The translations under genes and the position numbers were made by a program. A stretch of DNA of 64,000 bases from an uncultured Bacteroidia bacterium (GTDB lineage: Bacteria > Bacteroidota > Bacteroidia > Bacteroidales > F082): positions 20,805-84,804 of the forward strand of contig CACZZO010000013.1 of the NCBI GenBank assembly GCA_902785755.1, read 5' to 3'. The number at the start of each line of letters is the position of its first letter. Position 1 is the stretch's first letter. Shown one piece after another: positions 25,966 through 35,121 of this stretch. The notes below the pieces were generated by a model, which had not been told where the DNA came from, ran no database searches, and worked only from the letters and a program-made list of their open reading frames with translations.

Positions 25966-26869
25966 ACTCGATGTTGCGTTTCAAGCCCTCGAATCCGGCG
26001 CGTTTTACGGCGGAGTGCTTGAAAATGGTGTCGAAGTCGGCTTTGGTCAGGGTTTTCCAATCGTTTTCTTTCATGGCCAAAAGTTGCTCAGAAGGCTGAA
26101 AATCAGGCTCCAAATTGGGCAAGGCGAAACGGTTGTAGGGGCAAACGTCTTGGCAAATGTCGCAACCGTACATCCAGCCGTGGAAACTTTTTGGGTCAAT
26201 GTGGTCAAGTTTTCCTTTGTATTCGATGGTCAAGTAGGAAATGCACTTTCGTGCATCAATGCGGAACGGGGCTTCCAAAGCACCTGTGGGACAGGCATCT
26301 AAGCATTTTGTACAACGACCGCAACGGTTGGTCAAAACTTGTCCAGTTTCGGTCAAGTCCAAAGGCAGAAACAAATGCCCGATGAAGAAAAACGAGCCTT
26401 TTCTGGGGTGGATTAATGTGGTGTTTTTCCCGATGAAGCCCAAGCCACAACGCACGGCCCAAGCGCGATCGAGTACCGGTGCCGAATCGACGAAAACACG
26501 GGTGTTTTCCAATTTACCTGTTTGGTTTTCAATGCGTTCCAAGAGCAAACGCATTTTGCGTTTCAGCACATCGTGATAATCGACTCCGTAGGCATATTTG
26601 GCGATTTTGAAATGCTCGCCGTCGCCCAAAGTTTGTTTCGGGAAATAGTTGTAAAGCACTGTGACAATGGACTTTGTGCCTTCCACAAGCAGACGTGGGT
26701 CGTAGCGTTTTTCCTTGTTGCGGGTCAGGTAGCCCATCTCGCCTTCGCACTCGCTTTCGAGCCATTGCTCCACATGCGCCGACTCGGTTTCCAAAGCCGT
26801 TGCACGAGCAATGCCGCAAGTATCGAAGCCCATTTGCTGGGCTTCAGCGATAATCCATTGTGAATCCAT
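25946..26869 (-). CDS. queG: QueG, epoxyqueuosine reductase
   Basis: 307 aa from the ATG at 26869 (MDSQWIIAEAQQMGFDTCGI); the longer frame reads into the preceding gene. Two ferredoxin-like 4Fe-4S cysteine clusters are visible: CGRCTKCLDACP and CDICQDVCPYN. The corrinoid-binding N-terminal domain includes GEMGYLTRNKEKRYDP and DSAPVLDRAWAVRCGLG. QueG performs the last step of queuosine tRNA modification. Its ATG overlaps the stop of the upstream barrel gene (TGATG), so the two are translationally coupled. Confidence 0.96.
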   Translation of the reverse strand: MDSQWIIAEAQQMGFDTCGIARATALETESAHVEQWLESECEGEMGYLTRNKEKRYDPRLLVEGTKSIVTVLYNYFPKQTLGDGEHFKIAKYAYGVDYHDVLKRKMRLLLERIENQTGKLENTRVFVDSAPVLDRAWAVRCGLGFIGKNTTLIHPRKGSFFFIGHLFLPLDLTETGQVLTNRCGRCTKCLDACPTGALEAPFRIDARKCISYLTIEYKGKLDHIDPKSFHGWMYGCDICQDVCPYNRFALPNLEPDFQPSEQLLAMKENDWKTLTKADFDTIFKHSAVKRAGFEGLKRNIEFISREN

Positions 26870-27564
26870 CAGAACGGGGTGATCGTCAAACCCACCGACA
26901 GCGGATGGAAGACGGGAGCCTCGTGGCCAACGGCAAATACAGGGCTGATTTGATAGGCGGCAAATGCACTCACCCACTTCCAGCCGGCGCGTAGCGTGAC
27001 CGAGTAAGCCAAACGCTCTACATTGTTGATATTGAGGATTGTATTGTCGACCGTAACGCCACTGCCATCGGTAAGCGTGCCTTCTTCATCGTCGGGACCG
27101 ACATAGCGTGTCTTTGCGCCTAACTTGATGCCGACCTTGAAGCCCACGCCAATCTTCACGGCATCTTTGATGCGGAAACGCAGTTCCAGCGGGATTTCAC
27201 CATAGGTCGGGCTTACTTTATAACGCTTGAAACCCTCCGTGTCGCGGTAGTTTTGGTACTCGAAATTATCGTTGGTGTAGGGATTCTTGATGCGCGAATA
27301 GGAGAAATAGTTGTGCGACGACATGCCCAAGCCGATGCTGACTGTGTGTTTCGTGCTTTCGCCCAAAGGGAAATTGTAGGTGAGGGCGAAACTCACGCCT
27401 TGGTTGAAGCCGCGAGGATCCCAGTTTTCGCTGGGCGCGAGTTGGAAGTCGCTGAACAGGTCGAGTCCGAAGGTGACTTTCTTATCTGTCTTATTGGCAA
27501 TGAGTTGGGCGAACGAAGTCGCCGAAATAACTAATGCGATAAGGGTGAAAAATGCTTTTTTCAT
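26869..27564 (-). CDS. Secreted outer-membrane beta-barrel protein
   Basis: 231 aa from the ATG at 27564, which starts the signal peptide (MKKAFFTLIALVISATSFAQ) and lies 27 bases after a perfect promoter box. Strand-like segments (FGLDLFSDFQLAPS; VSFALTYNFPLGE; IPLELRFRIKDAVKIGVGF) indicate a small barrel related to PorT-type proteins. Co-transcribed with queG, although no functional link is evident. Confidence 0.8.
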   Translation of the reverse strand: MKKAFFTLIALVISATSFAQLIANKTDKKVTFGLDLFSDFQLAPSENWDPRGFNQGVSFALTYNFPLGESTKHTVSIGLGMSSHNYFSYSRIKNPYTNDNFEYQNYRDTEGFKRYKVSPTYGEIPLELRFRIKDAVKIGVGFKVGIKLGAKTRYVGPDDEEGTLTDGSGVTVDNTILNINNVERLAYSVTLRAGWKWVSAFAAYQISPVFAVGHEAPVFHPLSVGLTITPF

Positions 27565-27590
27565 AAAGGAAACGTATTTGCTAATGAACG

Positions 27591-27599
27591 GCAAAAATA
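27591..27599 (-). promoter_or_regulatory. Promoter -7 box of the barrel-queG operon
   Basis: Minus-strand TATTTTTGC, perfect, 27 bases before the ATG at 27564. Confidence 0.65.
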
Positions 27600-27612
27600 C
27601 GAATAAATTGTT

Positions 27613-28113
27613 TTATCCTAACACTTTATAATACAGATTCCTCACCAGCCCGCCATATTTTTCCTCTGTCTTGGCATAAACATAGCCTTCTTTCAGGAAA
27701 TTGTTGATACTGAAATCGTTATTGGGTGCAACCGTGGTGCAAAGCAGGTTGTAGCCTCGTGCCACGGCGATTTTTTCCACCTCGCGGATGAGTTTCCGCT
27801 GCAAGCCCAAGCCTCGATAACCGTCGCGCACGAGAAACAGTTTTTGGTTTGCCGACTTGAAGTCGCCCTTCAAGCCAAGGTCATGGAAATGGTCTTCCTC
27901 CAAACATTGCGGCACATAAAGCATCCCTATGGCAACCAATAAGTTACCGTCCCAAATGCCCAAAGTGACATTCGGTTCCTCCAAGCAAGAGGCAATCATT
28001 TCCGGCGAATTGTGCCGCAGCACCGTTTTGTCGGGCAGGGCGGCATAAACCGTCTCGTTCAAGTCGATGATAGTCTGTAAATCAGCGGGATAGCATTGGC
28101 GCAGTTCCATCAT
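27613..28113 (-). CDS. GNAT-family acetyltransferase
   Basis: 166 aa from the ATG at 28113, which overlaps the adenine deaminase stop as ATGA. The acetyl-CoA loop is recognisable in FLVRDGYRGLGLQRKLIREV (Q/R-x-x-G-x-G/A type), followed by the beta-bulge region LLCTTVAPNNDFSINNFLKE. Substrate is unknown. The overlap with the deaminase gene indicates one transcript. Confidence 0.82.
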   Translation of the reverse strand: MMELRQCYPADLQTIIDLNETVYAALPDKTVLRHNSPEMIASCLEEPNVTLGIWDGNLLVAIGMLYVPQCLEEDHFHDLGLKGDFKSANQKLFLVRDGYRGLGLQRKLIREVEKIAVARGYNLLCTTVAPNNDFSINNFLKEGYVYAKTEEKYGGLVRNLYYKVLG

Positions 28114-29744
28114 TCCTCGTAAATTGAACAAACGGCAAATTTTGACACATCAAACAGCCCTCGGTCGCTGAGTTTCAGTTCGGGGATGACGAGCAAAGCC
28201 ATGAAAGCCAAGGTCATAAACGGCGCATAAAGTTTTGAGCCTAAGCGTTTTGCCAAGGCAGTGGCGTTTTCGTAGGCGGCAGCCACCTCGTAGCCGTCTT
28301 CGTTGCTCATCAGTCCGGCCACGGGCAGGGGAACCGCCACCATTTCGGTGCTGCAATAGGCCGTCACGCCGCCCGTATGCTCAATGAGCAGGTTGACGGC
28401 ATGAAGAATATCGCTATCGGTAACACCCACAGCCACAATGTTATGGCTGTCGTGCGCCACACTCGAAGCCAAGGCACCGCGCCGCAGCCCAAAGCCCTTG
28501 ATGAAAGCCACGGCGGGCTTGGCGGGATGGTATCGGTTGATGACCACTATTTTCAGAATATCGTTCTCCACATCGCTGACGATACCGCCATTCACCACTT
28601 TCGGCTCGGTTGTGAAACAGTTTGTAATCAATTGGCCGTCAAAACATTCTATAACCTTGATTTTCTTGCCCTTGTCGGGAACGAAAAGGTCGTCAGCATG
28701 GATGAAATTGGCCTTGAAAATGTTGGGCGTTTGGGTTTCCTCATATTTGATGTTCGCCACACCGTTTTCGGCCACCAAAACACCTTTTATATAAGTCTGC
28801 CGCGCCACCGGATTCTTGAAATCGTCCACCACGATAAAGTCGGCATCGTCGCCCTCTTGCAGCATCCCGACATTCAAATGGTAATGCCTTACCGCATTGA
28901 GCGAGGCGGCTTTCAGCACATCCATCACATTGTAACCTAATGAAATAGCCTTTCTTACCAACACATCAATATGACCATCATCCAACTCATCAGGATGTTT
29001 GTCGTCGGAACAAAACATCAGTTTGTCGGGATGTGTAGCCATCAACGGAATCAAGGCATCGAAGTTTCGGGCCGCACTGCCTTCGCGGATGAGGATTTTC
29101 ATGCCGAGGTTGATTTTCTCCAAGGCTTCTTCAAGTTGGAAACATTCGTGGTCGGTGGTGATGCCCGCGCTGACATATTTCTGCAAGTCCTTGCCTGTCA
29201 GGGTAGGCGCATGGCCATCGATAGGCTTGCCATGTTTTTTGGCGGCGGCGATTTTCCGCATCAGTTCGGGGTCTTTGTGAATGACACCGGGATAGTTCAT
29301 CACCTCCGAGAGGTAATAAATATCGGGCGAGGCCATCAGTCCCTCTATGTCGTTGGCATCCAATGAGGAACCAGCCGATTCAAAGGACGTGGAAGGCACA
29401 CAACTCGGCGCACCGAAATAGAACTTGAACGGCACTTTCTTGCCGTTTTCAATCATGTAGCGGATGCCATCTTTCCCAAGCACATTGGCGATTTCGTGCG
29501 GGTCGCTGACGGTGGCCACCGTGCCGTGGCAAACCGCCAAACGCGCAAACTCGGACGGAATCAACATGGAGCTTTCGATATGCACATGCGCATCGACGAA
29601 GCCCGGCATGATGTAGCGCGTGTTGCCCACGGGCTGTTCCTCAATCTTGGCAATCTTGCCGTCGTTGACGACAACCACACCTGAAAAAATCCTTGAATTG
29701 ACGAGGTCAACGATTTGGCCTCCAATGGTGAAACTGTTGTTCAT
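28110..29744 (-). CDS. ade: Adenine deaminase
   Basis: 544 aa, the normal length of AdeC-type amidohydrolases. The metal-binding motif is GFVDAHVHIESSM near residue 50; GHAPTLTGKDL and FCSDDKHPDEL supply further active-site residues; the C-terminal cyclase-like part has VGVTDSDILHAV and PVAGLMSNE. It converts adenine to hypoxanthine and ammonia in purine salvage. Transcription starts from a promoter that almost overlaps the divergent methyltransferase promoter. Confidence 0.95.
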   Translation of the reverse strand: MNNSFTIGGQIVDLVNSRIFSGVVVVNDGKIAKIEEQPVGNTRYIMPGFVDAHVHIESSMLIPSEFARLAVCHGTVATVSDPHEIANVLGKDGIRYMIENGKKVPFKFYFGAPSCVPSTSFESAGSSLDANDIEGLMASPDIYYLSEVMNYPGVIHKDPELMRKIAAAKKHGKPIDGHAPTLTGKDLQKYVSAGITTDHECFQLEEALEKINLGMKILIREGSAARNFDALIPLMATHPDKLMFCSDDKHPDELDDGHIDVLVRKAISLGYNVMDVLKAASLNAVRHYHLNVGMLQEGDDADFIVVDDFKNPVARQTYIKGVLVAENGVANIKYEETQTPNIFKANFIHADDLFVPDKGKKIKVIECFDGQLITNCFTTEPKVVNGGIVSDVENDILKIVVINRYHPAKPAVAFIKGFGLRRGALASSVAHDSHNIVAVGVTDSDILHAVNLLIEHTGGVTAYCSTEMVAVPLPVAGLMSNEDGYEVAAAYENATALAKRLGSKLYAPFMTLAFMALLVIPELKLSDRGLFDVSKFAVCSIYEE

Positions 29745-29759
29745 AGATTCAAATTTGGC

Positions 29760-29768
29760 GCAAAGGTA
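29760..29768 (-). promoter_or_regulatory. Promoter -7 box of ade
   Basis: Minus-strand TACCTTTGC, perfect, 16 bases before the ATG at 29744. Confidence 0.65.
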
Positions 29769-29791
29769 AGGAAACGAATCCGTTATTTTCT

Positions 29792-29800
29792 TATTTTTGC
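29792..29800 (+). promoter_or_regulatory. Promoter -7 box of the RlmI-like gene
   Basis: TATTTTTGC, perfect, 19 bases before the ATG at 29819. Divergent from the ade box only 24 bases away. Confidence 0.65.
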
Positions 29801-29818
29801 CACCAAAATCCGAACAAA

Positions 29819-31024
29819 ATGCAACAAACCCCTATTTATCCCGTCATTCGCCTCAATCCTGGCAAAGATGATGCCTTGCGTCGCTTCCACCCTTGGGTGT
29901 TTTCGGGTGCCATCCACGATGCCGCCAAAGGCTTGCAGGCTGGCGACACGGTCACTGTGACCGATTATAATGGCGAAATCCTCGGCACCGGCTTCTGCGA
30001 GTCGGAGAGCATTGCCGTGAAGATGCTCAGTTTCGAGAATTGCAGAATCGATGAATGGTTTTTCCTCGATAAGCTCAACCATGCCTACGAAGTTCGCAAA
30101 ATCATGGGCTTGACCAACAATCCGCACACCAACTGCTTCCGCCTCGTCCATTCCGAGGGCGACGGCTTGGCTGGCCTGATTGTCGACATCTACGGCCGCA
30201 CCGCCGTGGTGCAGGCCCAAACCGAAGGCATGGCACTTCATTTGAAAGAGATTGTCCGTGCCCTGAAACTCATGCCCGACCTTGGACTGCAGGCCATCTA
30301 CAACAAAAGTGCTGAAGCCATGCAGCGCATGGGCAAGGAAGACGCCATCATTGAGGACGGCTATCTGTTTGGAAGCCAACTTGATGAAGTGATTTTGGAG
30401 AACGACAACCGCTTTTTACCCAACTGGGAAGAAGGCCAAAAAACGGGTTTTTTCCTCGACCAGCGCGAAAACCGCGAACTTGTTCGCCATTTTGCTAAAG
30501 GCAAGACCGTGCTCAACGCTTTCGGCTATACGGGCGGTTTTTCAGTTACGGCACTGCAAGGCGGCGCACGTCGGGCCATCACCGTGGATTCGTCGAAGAA
30601 GGCCATCGCCGCAGCAGAGGCCAATTTGAAGTTGAATGACTATTCCATTGAGGAAAATCCTTGCTATGTTGCCGACATGAAAGATTATGTGACCGACATG
30701 CGCGAAGGTGCTTTCGACCTCATCATCCTCGACCCGCCAGCGTTTGCCAAGCGGCACCAAGACCGACATCGCGGCTTGGGTGGCTACAAGTTCATCAATG
30801 CGGAAGCCATCAAGCGCATTGCCAAGAGCGGACTACTGTTCACTTTCAGTTGCTCGCAGGCTGTCGACAAGGCCACTTTCCAAGGCATTGTCACTGCCGC
30901 CGCGATTGAGGCCAAGCGTAATGTGCGCATCATAGACCAACTTTCGCAGCCCGCCGATCATCCCATCAACATTTTCCACCCCGAAGGGGCATACTTGAAA
31001 GGTTTGCTGCTCTATGTGGAATAA
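29819..31024 (+). CDS. RlmI-like class I rRNA cytosine methyltransferase
   Basis: 401 aa. An N-terminal PUA domain (about 1-85, HPWVFSGAIHDAAKGLQAGD) is followed by a linker domain and a SAM-binding Rossmann domain with LNAFGYTGGFSVTALQGGA and ILDPPAFAKRHQDR (motif IV DPP). This is the COG1092 architecture; E. coli RlmI makes m5C1962 in 23S rRNA. The exact target in this organism is inferred. Ends at a strong bidirectional terminator. Confidence 0.93.
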   Translation: MQQTPIYPVIRLNPGKDDALRRFHPWVFSGAIHDAAKGLQAGDTVTVTDYNGEILGTGFCESESIAVKMLSFENCRIDEWFFLDKLNHAYEVRKIMGLTNNPHTNCFRLVHSEGDGLAGLIVDIYGRTAVVQAQTEGMALHLKEIVRALKLMPDLGLQAIYNKSAEAMQRMGKEDAIIEDGYLFGSQLDEVILENDNRFLPNWEEGQKTGFFLDQRENRELVRHFAKGKTVLNAFGYTGGFSVTALQGGARRAITVDSSKKAIAAAEANLKLNDYSIEENPCYVADMKDYVTDMREGAFDLIILDPPAFAKRHQDRHRGLGGYKFINAEAIKRIAKSGLLFTFSCSQAVDKATFQGIVTAAAIEAKRNVRIIDQLSQPADHPINIFHPEGAYLKGLLLYVE

Positions 31025-31027
31025 AAA

Positions 31028-31056
31028 AATCGGGCTGAATCTCAGCCCGATTTTGT
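31028..31056. terminator. Bidirectional rho-independent terminator
   Basis: AATCGGGCTGA (31028-31038) and TCAGCCCGATT (31042-31052) form an 11-bp perfect stem with a 3-base loop, followed by TTGTTTT and preceded by an A-run. It serves both the convergent methyltransferase and lipoprotein genes. Confidence 0.9.
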
Positions 31057-31058
31057 TT

Positions 31059-31646
31059 TCATCTGCCACCCAAGAACGCTCCGCGTTTGTTCGGATGTTT
31101 CGGCGTTTGTCTTGTCGCTTTCGAGGTCGCGTTGTTGACGCGCTTCAGATAGGCCCGCTCCACATAGTTGACATCGTACTCGTTTTCATAGATGAAAGAA
31201 TTGTCGGTCATGTCGGAAACCTTCATCATGAAAGTGCGCATATACTCGTATGGATAGGTGTATCTTGTCTTCATGATCAGCGACGATTCGCTTGCGTCGT
31301 AAGTGTAGGTGAAGGTGTAAACCAACACAGTGTCAGGACGATAGATGCACGTATCGTACTCTTGGGTTTCCTCGTTATACAGCCATACGCTGTCGATGGC
31401 GCTGTCGCGCATCTCACCGGTTTTGTCCTCTCTGAAAACCAAATGGATACCGTTGCCAGTATCGTTGGGGTCATAGATGTAGGTTTCCATGGAACCTGCA
31501 ATCGGGTTGCCCGCGTAGTCAATGTTGTAATACTCAATTTTTTCCACACCCCAAGTGCCAACAAAAGATTTGTAATTGGTTTTGTTGCATGAGGTGAACA
31601 TCAAGGCCGCGATGGCCAAGGTCGCAAATAAGGTCAGTTTTTTCAT
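31059..31646 (-). CDS. Lipocalin-like lipoprotein
   Basis: 195 aa. Lipoprotein signal with lipobox LMFTSC (cysteine at about 20). The mature part starts FVGTWGVEKIEYYNID, typical of lipocalin-like domains of Bacteroidota, with LVFREDKTGEM and YTFTYTYDASESSLIMKTRY strands. It lies 22 bases downstream of a related lipoprotein gene; the two are probably paralogues in one operon. Function unknown. Confidence 0.75.
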   Translation of the reverse strand: MKKLTLFATLAIAALMFTSCNKTNYKSFVGTWGVEKIEYYNIDYAGNPIAGSMETYIYDPNDTGNGIHLVFREDKTGEMRDSAIDSVWLYNEETQEYDTCIYRPDTVLVYTFTYTYDASESSLIMKTRYTYPYEYMRTFMMKVSDMTDNSFIYENEYDVNYVERAYLKRVNNATSKATRQTPKHPNKRGAFLGGR

Positions 31647-31668
31647 TTTTATTGTAATTTGTTGTTAA

Positions 31669-32151
31669 TTAATTGATTCTGTTCAAGAAAAAACGTTCAA
31701 AGAATGGCGTTGGCTCCGAGAAATGGTTGATCCACGAAGCCACAATATTGGTGTCCGTTATCTCCTCGATGACCATATCCGCACTCGTCGCGTCTGAGAA
31801 TGTGGAAATAATCCATGAGGTATTGTAGATCGTAAGTATCTGGCTTTCTGAGTTATAGTCGTAATTGCAATTGAACTTCTTGATTACAGCAGGACTGTCG
31901 TTCAACGACAATTGACCTGAGCCATCGGCATAGAAATCTACTTCATAGCCATGACCCTCACCCACCTCATAATGTAAGGTGTCCCACTGCTCCGCGCCAG
32001 TGCTGTCGGTGCGGCAACTGATGTATTGCTCGCATCCCCAATGACCTACGATGGGCGAACCCTCATACTTGTTTGGTTTGCGGCAGGAAGTCACCGCTAC
32101 CAAAACCACGGCCATCAAAGCCAAAAATCCGAAATGAGTCTTTTTTTCCAT
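31669..32151 (-). CDS. Lipocalin-like lipoprotein
   Basis: 160 aa from the ATG at 32151 (MEKKTHFGFLALMAVVLV...SC lipobox); an upstream in-frame ATG reads into promoter DNA. After the lipid cysteine comes SPIVGHWGCEQYIS, then VDFYADGSGQLSLND and ILTIYNTSWIIS, the same layout as the downstream lipoprotein. The transcription start would fall just a few bases before the ATG. Confidence 0.75.
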   Translation of the reverse strand: MEKKTHFGFLALMAVVLVAVTSCRKPNKYEGSPIVGHWGCEQYISCRTDSTGAEQWDTLHYEVGEGHGYEVDFYADGSGQLSLNDSPAVIKKFNCNYDYNSESQILTIYNTSWIISTFSDATSADMVIEEITDTNIVASWINHFSEPTPFFERFFLNRIN

Positions 32152-32163
32152 ACGAAATTGGTT

Positions 32164-32172
32164 GCAAAAATA
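32164..32172 (-). promoter_or_regulatory. Promoter -7 box of the lipoprotein pair
   Basis: Minus-strand TATTTTTGC, perfect, 12 bases before the ATG at 32151, implying a very short leader. Confidence 0.55.
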
Positions 32173-32202
32173 GGATTTATTCAAATATCGCGCCAATTTT
32201 TC

Positions 32203-32211
32203 TAATTTTGC
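32203..32211 (+). promoter_or_regulatory. Promoter -7 box of the EEP nuclease gene
   Basis: TAATTTTGC, perfect, 17 bases before the ATG at 32229; supports that start over the longer frame. Confidence 0.6.
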
Positions 32212-32228
32212 CGTCTAATTTTCAAAAA

Positions 32229-33527
32229 ATGAAACGCAAAATCCACCTTATTATAATATTGGCGCTCCAAATGGCGTGGCCGGCGATGGCGCAAGACACG
32301 CTGACGGTGATGCAATATAATCTGCTGAATTACGGCAACTACAACAGCGGTTTCGCCGAATGTTTCGAGACCAACAACAACACCCAACGCAAGGACGAAT
32401 GTATCCGCACCATCGTCAATTATGTGAAGCCTGACATTTTCACCGTTTGTGAGTTTGGTGCTACTCAGGCACTCCAAAATGCATTCATCAGCCACAACCT
32501 CAACATCAATGGCGCAAACTATTGGCAATCAGACAATATCATCAACTACGCGAGCAGCAATATCATCAACCATATCTTCTATGACTCTCGCAAAATGGGC
32601 CTAAAAAAGCATGTGGCTTTGCGTACCAATCCGCGCGATACGGATGTTTACGAACTGTATTTGAAAACCCCGAGTTTGGCTGCTGGCGACACCATCAAAT
32701 TGGTGTGCATTGTGGCCCATCCCAAGGCTGGACAAGGCTATGAGGCCTCGCGCCGAGCCCAGATGCAGATAGCGATGGATTATGTCAATCAACACTATCC
32801 AACTGACAATGTGTTGATTATGGGTGATTTCAATATGTATGGCGCGAGCGAGAGCGGCTATCGGCTGCTCACCCAAACCTACAGCAACCCTAATATTTGT
32901 TTCGTCGACCCGGTTGGCATGGCAGGCGTGGGCGAGTGGAACAACAACAGTCAGTTTGCCCCGTTTCATACGCAGTCCACGCGCAGTTATTCCGATGAAT
33001 GTTTTTCCCCGGGAGGTTTGGACGACCGCTTCGATTTCATTCTGATGGCGGATGAAATCAAGTTCAGTTACAACCACTTGCGCTATGTGAACAATTCCTA
33101 TAAGGCCGTGGGCAACGATGGCCATCATTTCAATATGAGCGTCGACCAAGGCTACAACGCATCCGTGCCTGCTGCCGTCGCCGAGGCCCTTTTCGATGCC
33201 TCTGATCACCTCCCCGTGACGATGAAAATCGCGGTGGATGCCAAACTCGGCGTGAATGAGTCCGAGGAAACGGCATTGCAGGCCTTTTTGGCTCCCAATC
33301 CCGCCACTGATATGACCCAAGTCAGTTTCTTCAATCCATCAGACGGGGAAGTCAGTTTTGAAGTGTATTCGCTTCAAGGCCAAAGGGTTTCGAGAGCCAC
33401 GAACCATTACAACATCGGTTCGCAGCAGTTTGAACTCGACCTTCACGACATCCCGAATGGTTTTTATCTGCTTCGGATGAGCCATAGTGATGGCTGGAAA
33501 CAAACCTTGAAAATGGTGAAAAACTAA
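32229..33527 (+). CDS. T9SS-exported endonuclease/exonuclease/phosphatase-family protein
   Basis: 432 aa. Signal peptide (MKRKIHLIIILALQMAWPAMA). The EEP fold shows VMQYNLLNYGNY, IVAHPKAGQG, the catalytic MGDFNMYGASESGY and the terminal SDHLPVTMKI, so the metal and catalytic residues look complete. The last ~75 residues (LAPNPATDMTQVSFFN ... NGFYLLRMSHSDG) form a type A T9SS sorting domain. Likely an extracellular DNase or phosphodiesterase, possibly for nutrient DNA or phosphate; substrate not determined. Confidence 0.9.
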   Translation: MKRKIHLIIILALQMAWPAMAQDTLTVMQYNLLNYGNYNSGFAECFETNNNTQRKDECIRTIVNYVKPDIFTVCEFGATQALQNAFISHNLNINGANYWQSDNIINYASSNIINHIFYDSRKMGLKKHVALRTNPRDTDVYELYLKTPSLAAGDTIKLVCIVAHPKAGQGYEASRRAQMQIAMDYVNQHYPTDNVLIMGDFNMYGASESGYRLLTQTYSNPNICFVDPVGMAGVGEWNNNSQFAPFHTQSTRSYSDECFSPGGLDDRFDFILMADEIKFSYNHLRYVNNSYKAVGNDGHHFNMSVDQGYNASVPAAVAEALFDASDHLPVTMKIAVDAKLGVNESEETALQAFLAPNPATDMTQVSFFNPSDGEVSFEVYSLQGQRVSRATNHYNIGSQQFELDLHDIPNGFYLLRMSHSDGWKQTLKMVKN

Positions 33528-33529
33528 AA

Positions 33530-33627
33530 AATTACCGTATAAAGCCCCATAACTCTATAAAAAAACCAAGTTACGGCGGATTATAGCGTATTTTTTACCG
33601 TATAAAGCCCCATAACTCGATTTTTTG
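33530..33627 (+). repeat. Left direct repeat flanking the third ATPase gene
   Basis: Two copies of TTACCGTATAAAGCCCCATA (from 33532 and 33595) surround a degenerate hairpin. The block matches 35122-35216 in order and spacing, with mismatches mainly in the hairpin. It begins three bases after the EEP nuclease stop and ends just before the ATPase stop at 33636. Confidence 0.85.
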
Positions 33628-33635
33628 TTTCATTT

Positions 33636-35081
33636 TTATTCCTTGAACAGGTCTTCCATAGTCACCACCTGTTGGACAATTCCCGCGTGGGCGGTGCGCT
33701 TCAGTCCGTAAGTGGTCACTAAGGTGATATGCACGGCTTTCCGTGTCTTGGTGATTTCAACGAACTTGCTCCTGTGATGGCGAATCCGTTCCTCTTCCTT
33801 GGCCGTCATCAGGAAATCAGAATCGGCGTATTTCATCTCGCAAAGGTTGATGACCTTGTCGTTGCGGTCAATGAGCAGGTCGATTTGTGCGCCCTCCTCC
33901 TTTTCTTCGCCTTCTTCTTGCTCTTTCTTAGGCTGATACGTCCAGGAATACACTTGGCTCGACACGCCCGCAATGCCCAATGCCTGCTTGATTTGCGGCA
34001 CGTGCCAGAGGCAAACCCGCTCGAAAGCCAATCCCGCCCAAGTGTTGTGGACGGGCGACTCCAACTTGGTGCTCCAATAATGCTCGTCTGCCCCTTTGTT
34101 GTTTTTCATAAAACTGAAATAGAACAAGGTGAACGGGTCGATGAGTTGATACAGCGTGCTTCGTTCCTTCTTGCCGAGGCAGGCATATCGGCGTATGAAA
34201 CCGCTCAATTCCAAGTCGTCGAGGCGTTTGGTGAGGGTGCCGCTGCTCGTTTTCCCGATGATTTCCTCCATTTCGGTGCGCGTCATCCCGACTTTTTTCT
34301 CGCCCAAGGCCTCCACGATGGACAGATACGGCTCCGTGTTTTCGAAAAGCGAGGCATACAGGTCGTTGAACTCGCTTTTCAGTTTGCCGTCGGTGCCGAA
34401 ACACAGCCTGTCGATGTTTTGCGCGAGGCTGTATTCGCGGTTGAGCAGGCTCCAATAATACGGCACGCCGCCTAAAATCATATAAGCCTCCGTGATTTCC
34501 TTTCGCGACATATTCAGGCCAGCGACTTCGGCATAATGCTCACATTCAGCAAGATTGAACGGGGCAAGGTGGATGCGCTCGGTGAGGCGGTTGTGCAGTC
34601 CGCCACGGTTGCGGAAAATTTTCTTCGTGATCCAAGAACTGCTGCTGCCGCAAACGATGAGCACGATGTCTTTTTCGCGGCGGGCGGTGGCCCAACTGTT
34701 CCAGAAATGCTCCAACGCACTGACGAAATTCGATTTGGGCGTGTCCATCCACGACAACTCGTCCAAAAACACCACTTTTTTCTGCTCCGTCCGCTCCGAA
34801 AGCACTTCCTCCAACATCCCGAAGGCCTCCATCCACGAGCGCGGGATGCGGAAACGCTTGCCGCTGGCGCGTTGCAAAGAGTCGCGGAAGCCTGCTAACT
34901 GCTTCGACAATGGTGCCTTGGCAAATCCAGTGTGCTGAAAGGCAAACTGATAGTTGAAGGTCTCGCGGATGAGGTAGGTCTTGCCCACACGCCGCCGTCC
35001 GTAGACGGCGCAGAATTGGGCTTCCTCTTTTTCCAACAGGTTACGCAAAATGGCTTGCTCCTTTTTCCTTCCAATCAACAT
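33636..35081 (-). CDS. AAA ATPase with C-terminal nuclease-like motif (ATPase_2/DUF234 type)
   Basis: 481 aa. Starts MLIGRKKEQAIL; Walker A VYGRRRVGKTYLI, Walker B VVFLDELSWMDT, sensor IVCGSSSSWI. A winged-helix-like middle part (GMTRTEMEEIIGKTSSGT) and C-terminal AQIDLLIDRNDKV...CEMKYAD follow, the latter matching the PD-(D/E)XK core. It has a Lys/Glu-rich low-complexity insert (QPKKEQEEGEEKEEGA). It sits between ~95-bp direct repeats in the convergent gap between the EEP nuclease and alpha-2-macroglobulin genes, so it looks like an inserted cassette. Confidence 0.87.
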   Translation of the reverse strand: MLIGRKKEQAILRNLLEKEEAQFCAVYGRRRVGKTYLIRETFNYQFAFQHTGFAKAPLSKQLAGFRDSLQRASGKRFRIPRSWMEAFGMLEEVLSERTEQKKVVFLDELSWMDTPKSNFVSALEHFWNSWATARREKDIVLIVCGSSSSWITKKIFRNRGGLHNRLTERIHLAPFNLAECEHYAEVAGLNMSRKEITEAYMILGGVPYYWSLLNREYSLAQNIDRLCFGTDGKLKSEFNDLYASLFENTEPYLSIVEALGEKKVGMTRTEMEEIIGKTSSGTLTKRLDDLELSGFIRRYACLGKKERSTLYQLIDPFTLFYFSFMKNNKGADEHYWSTKLESPVHNTWAGLAFERVCLWHVPQIKQALGIAGVSSQVYSWTYQPKKEQEEGEEKEEGAQIDLLIDRNDKVINLCEMKYADSDFLMTAKEEERIRHHRSKFVEITKTRKAVHITLVTTYGLKRTAHAGIVQQVVTMEDLFKE

Positions 35082-35107
35082 AGCGCATCATTTTTCTTGT
35101 TTTCGAT

Positions 35108-35116
35108 GCAAAAATA
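35108..35116 (-). promoter_or_regulatory. Promoter -7 box of the third ATPase gene
   Basis: Minus-strand TATTTTTGC, perfect, 27 bases before the ATG at 35081, inside the cassette. Confidence 0.6.
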
Positions 35117-35121
35117 GGGAA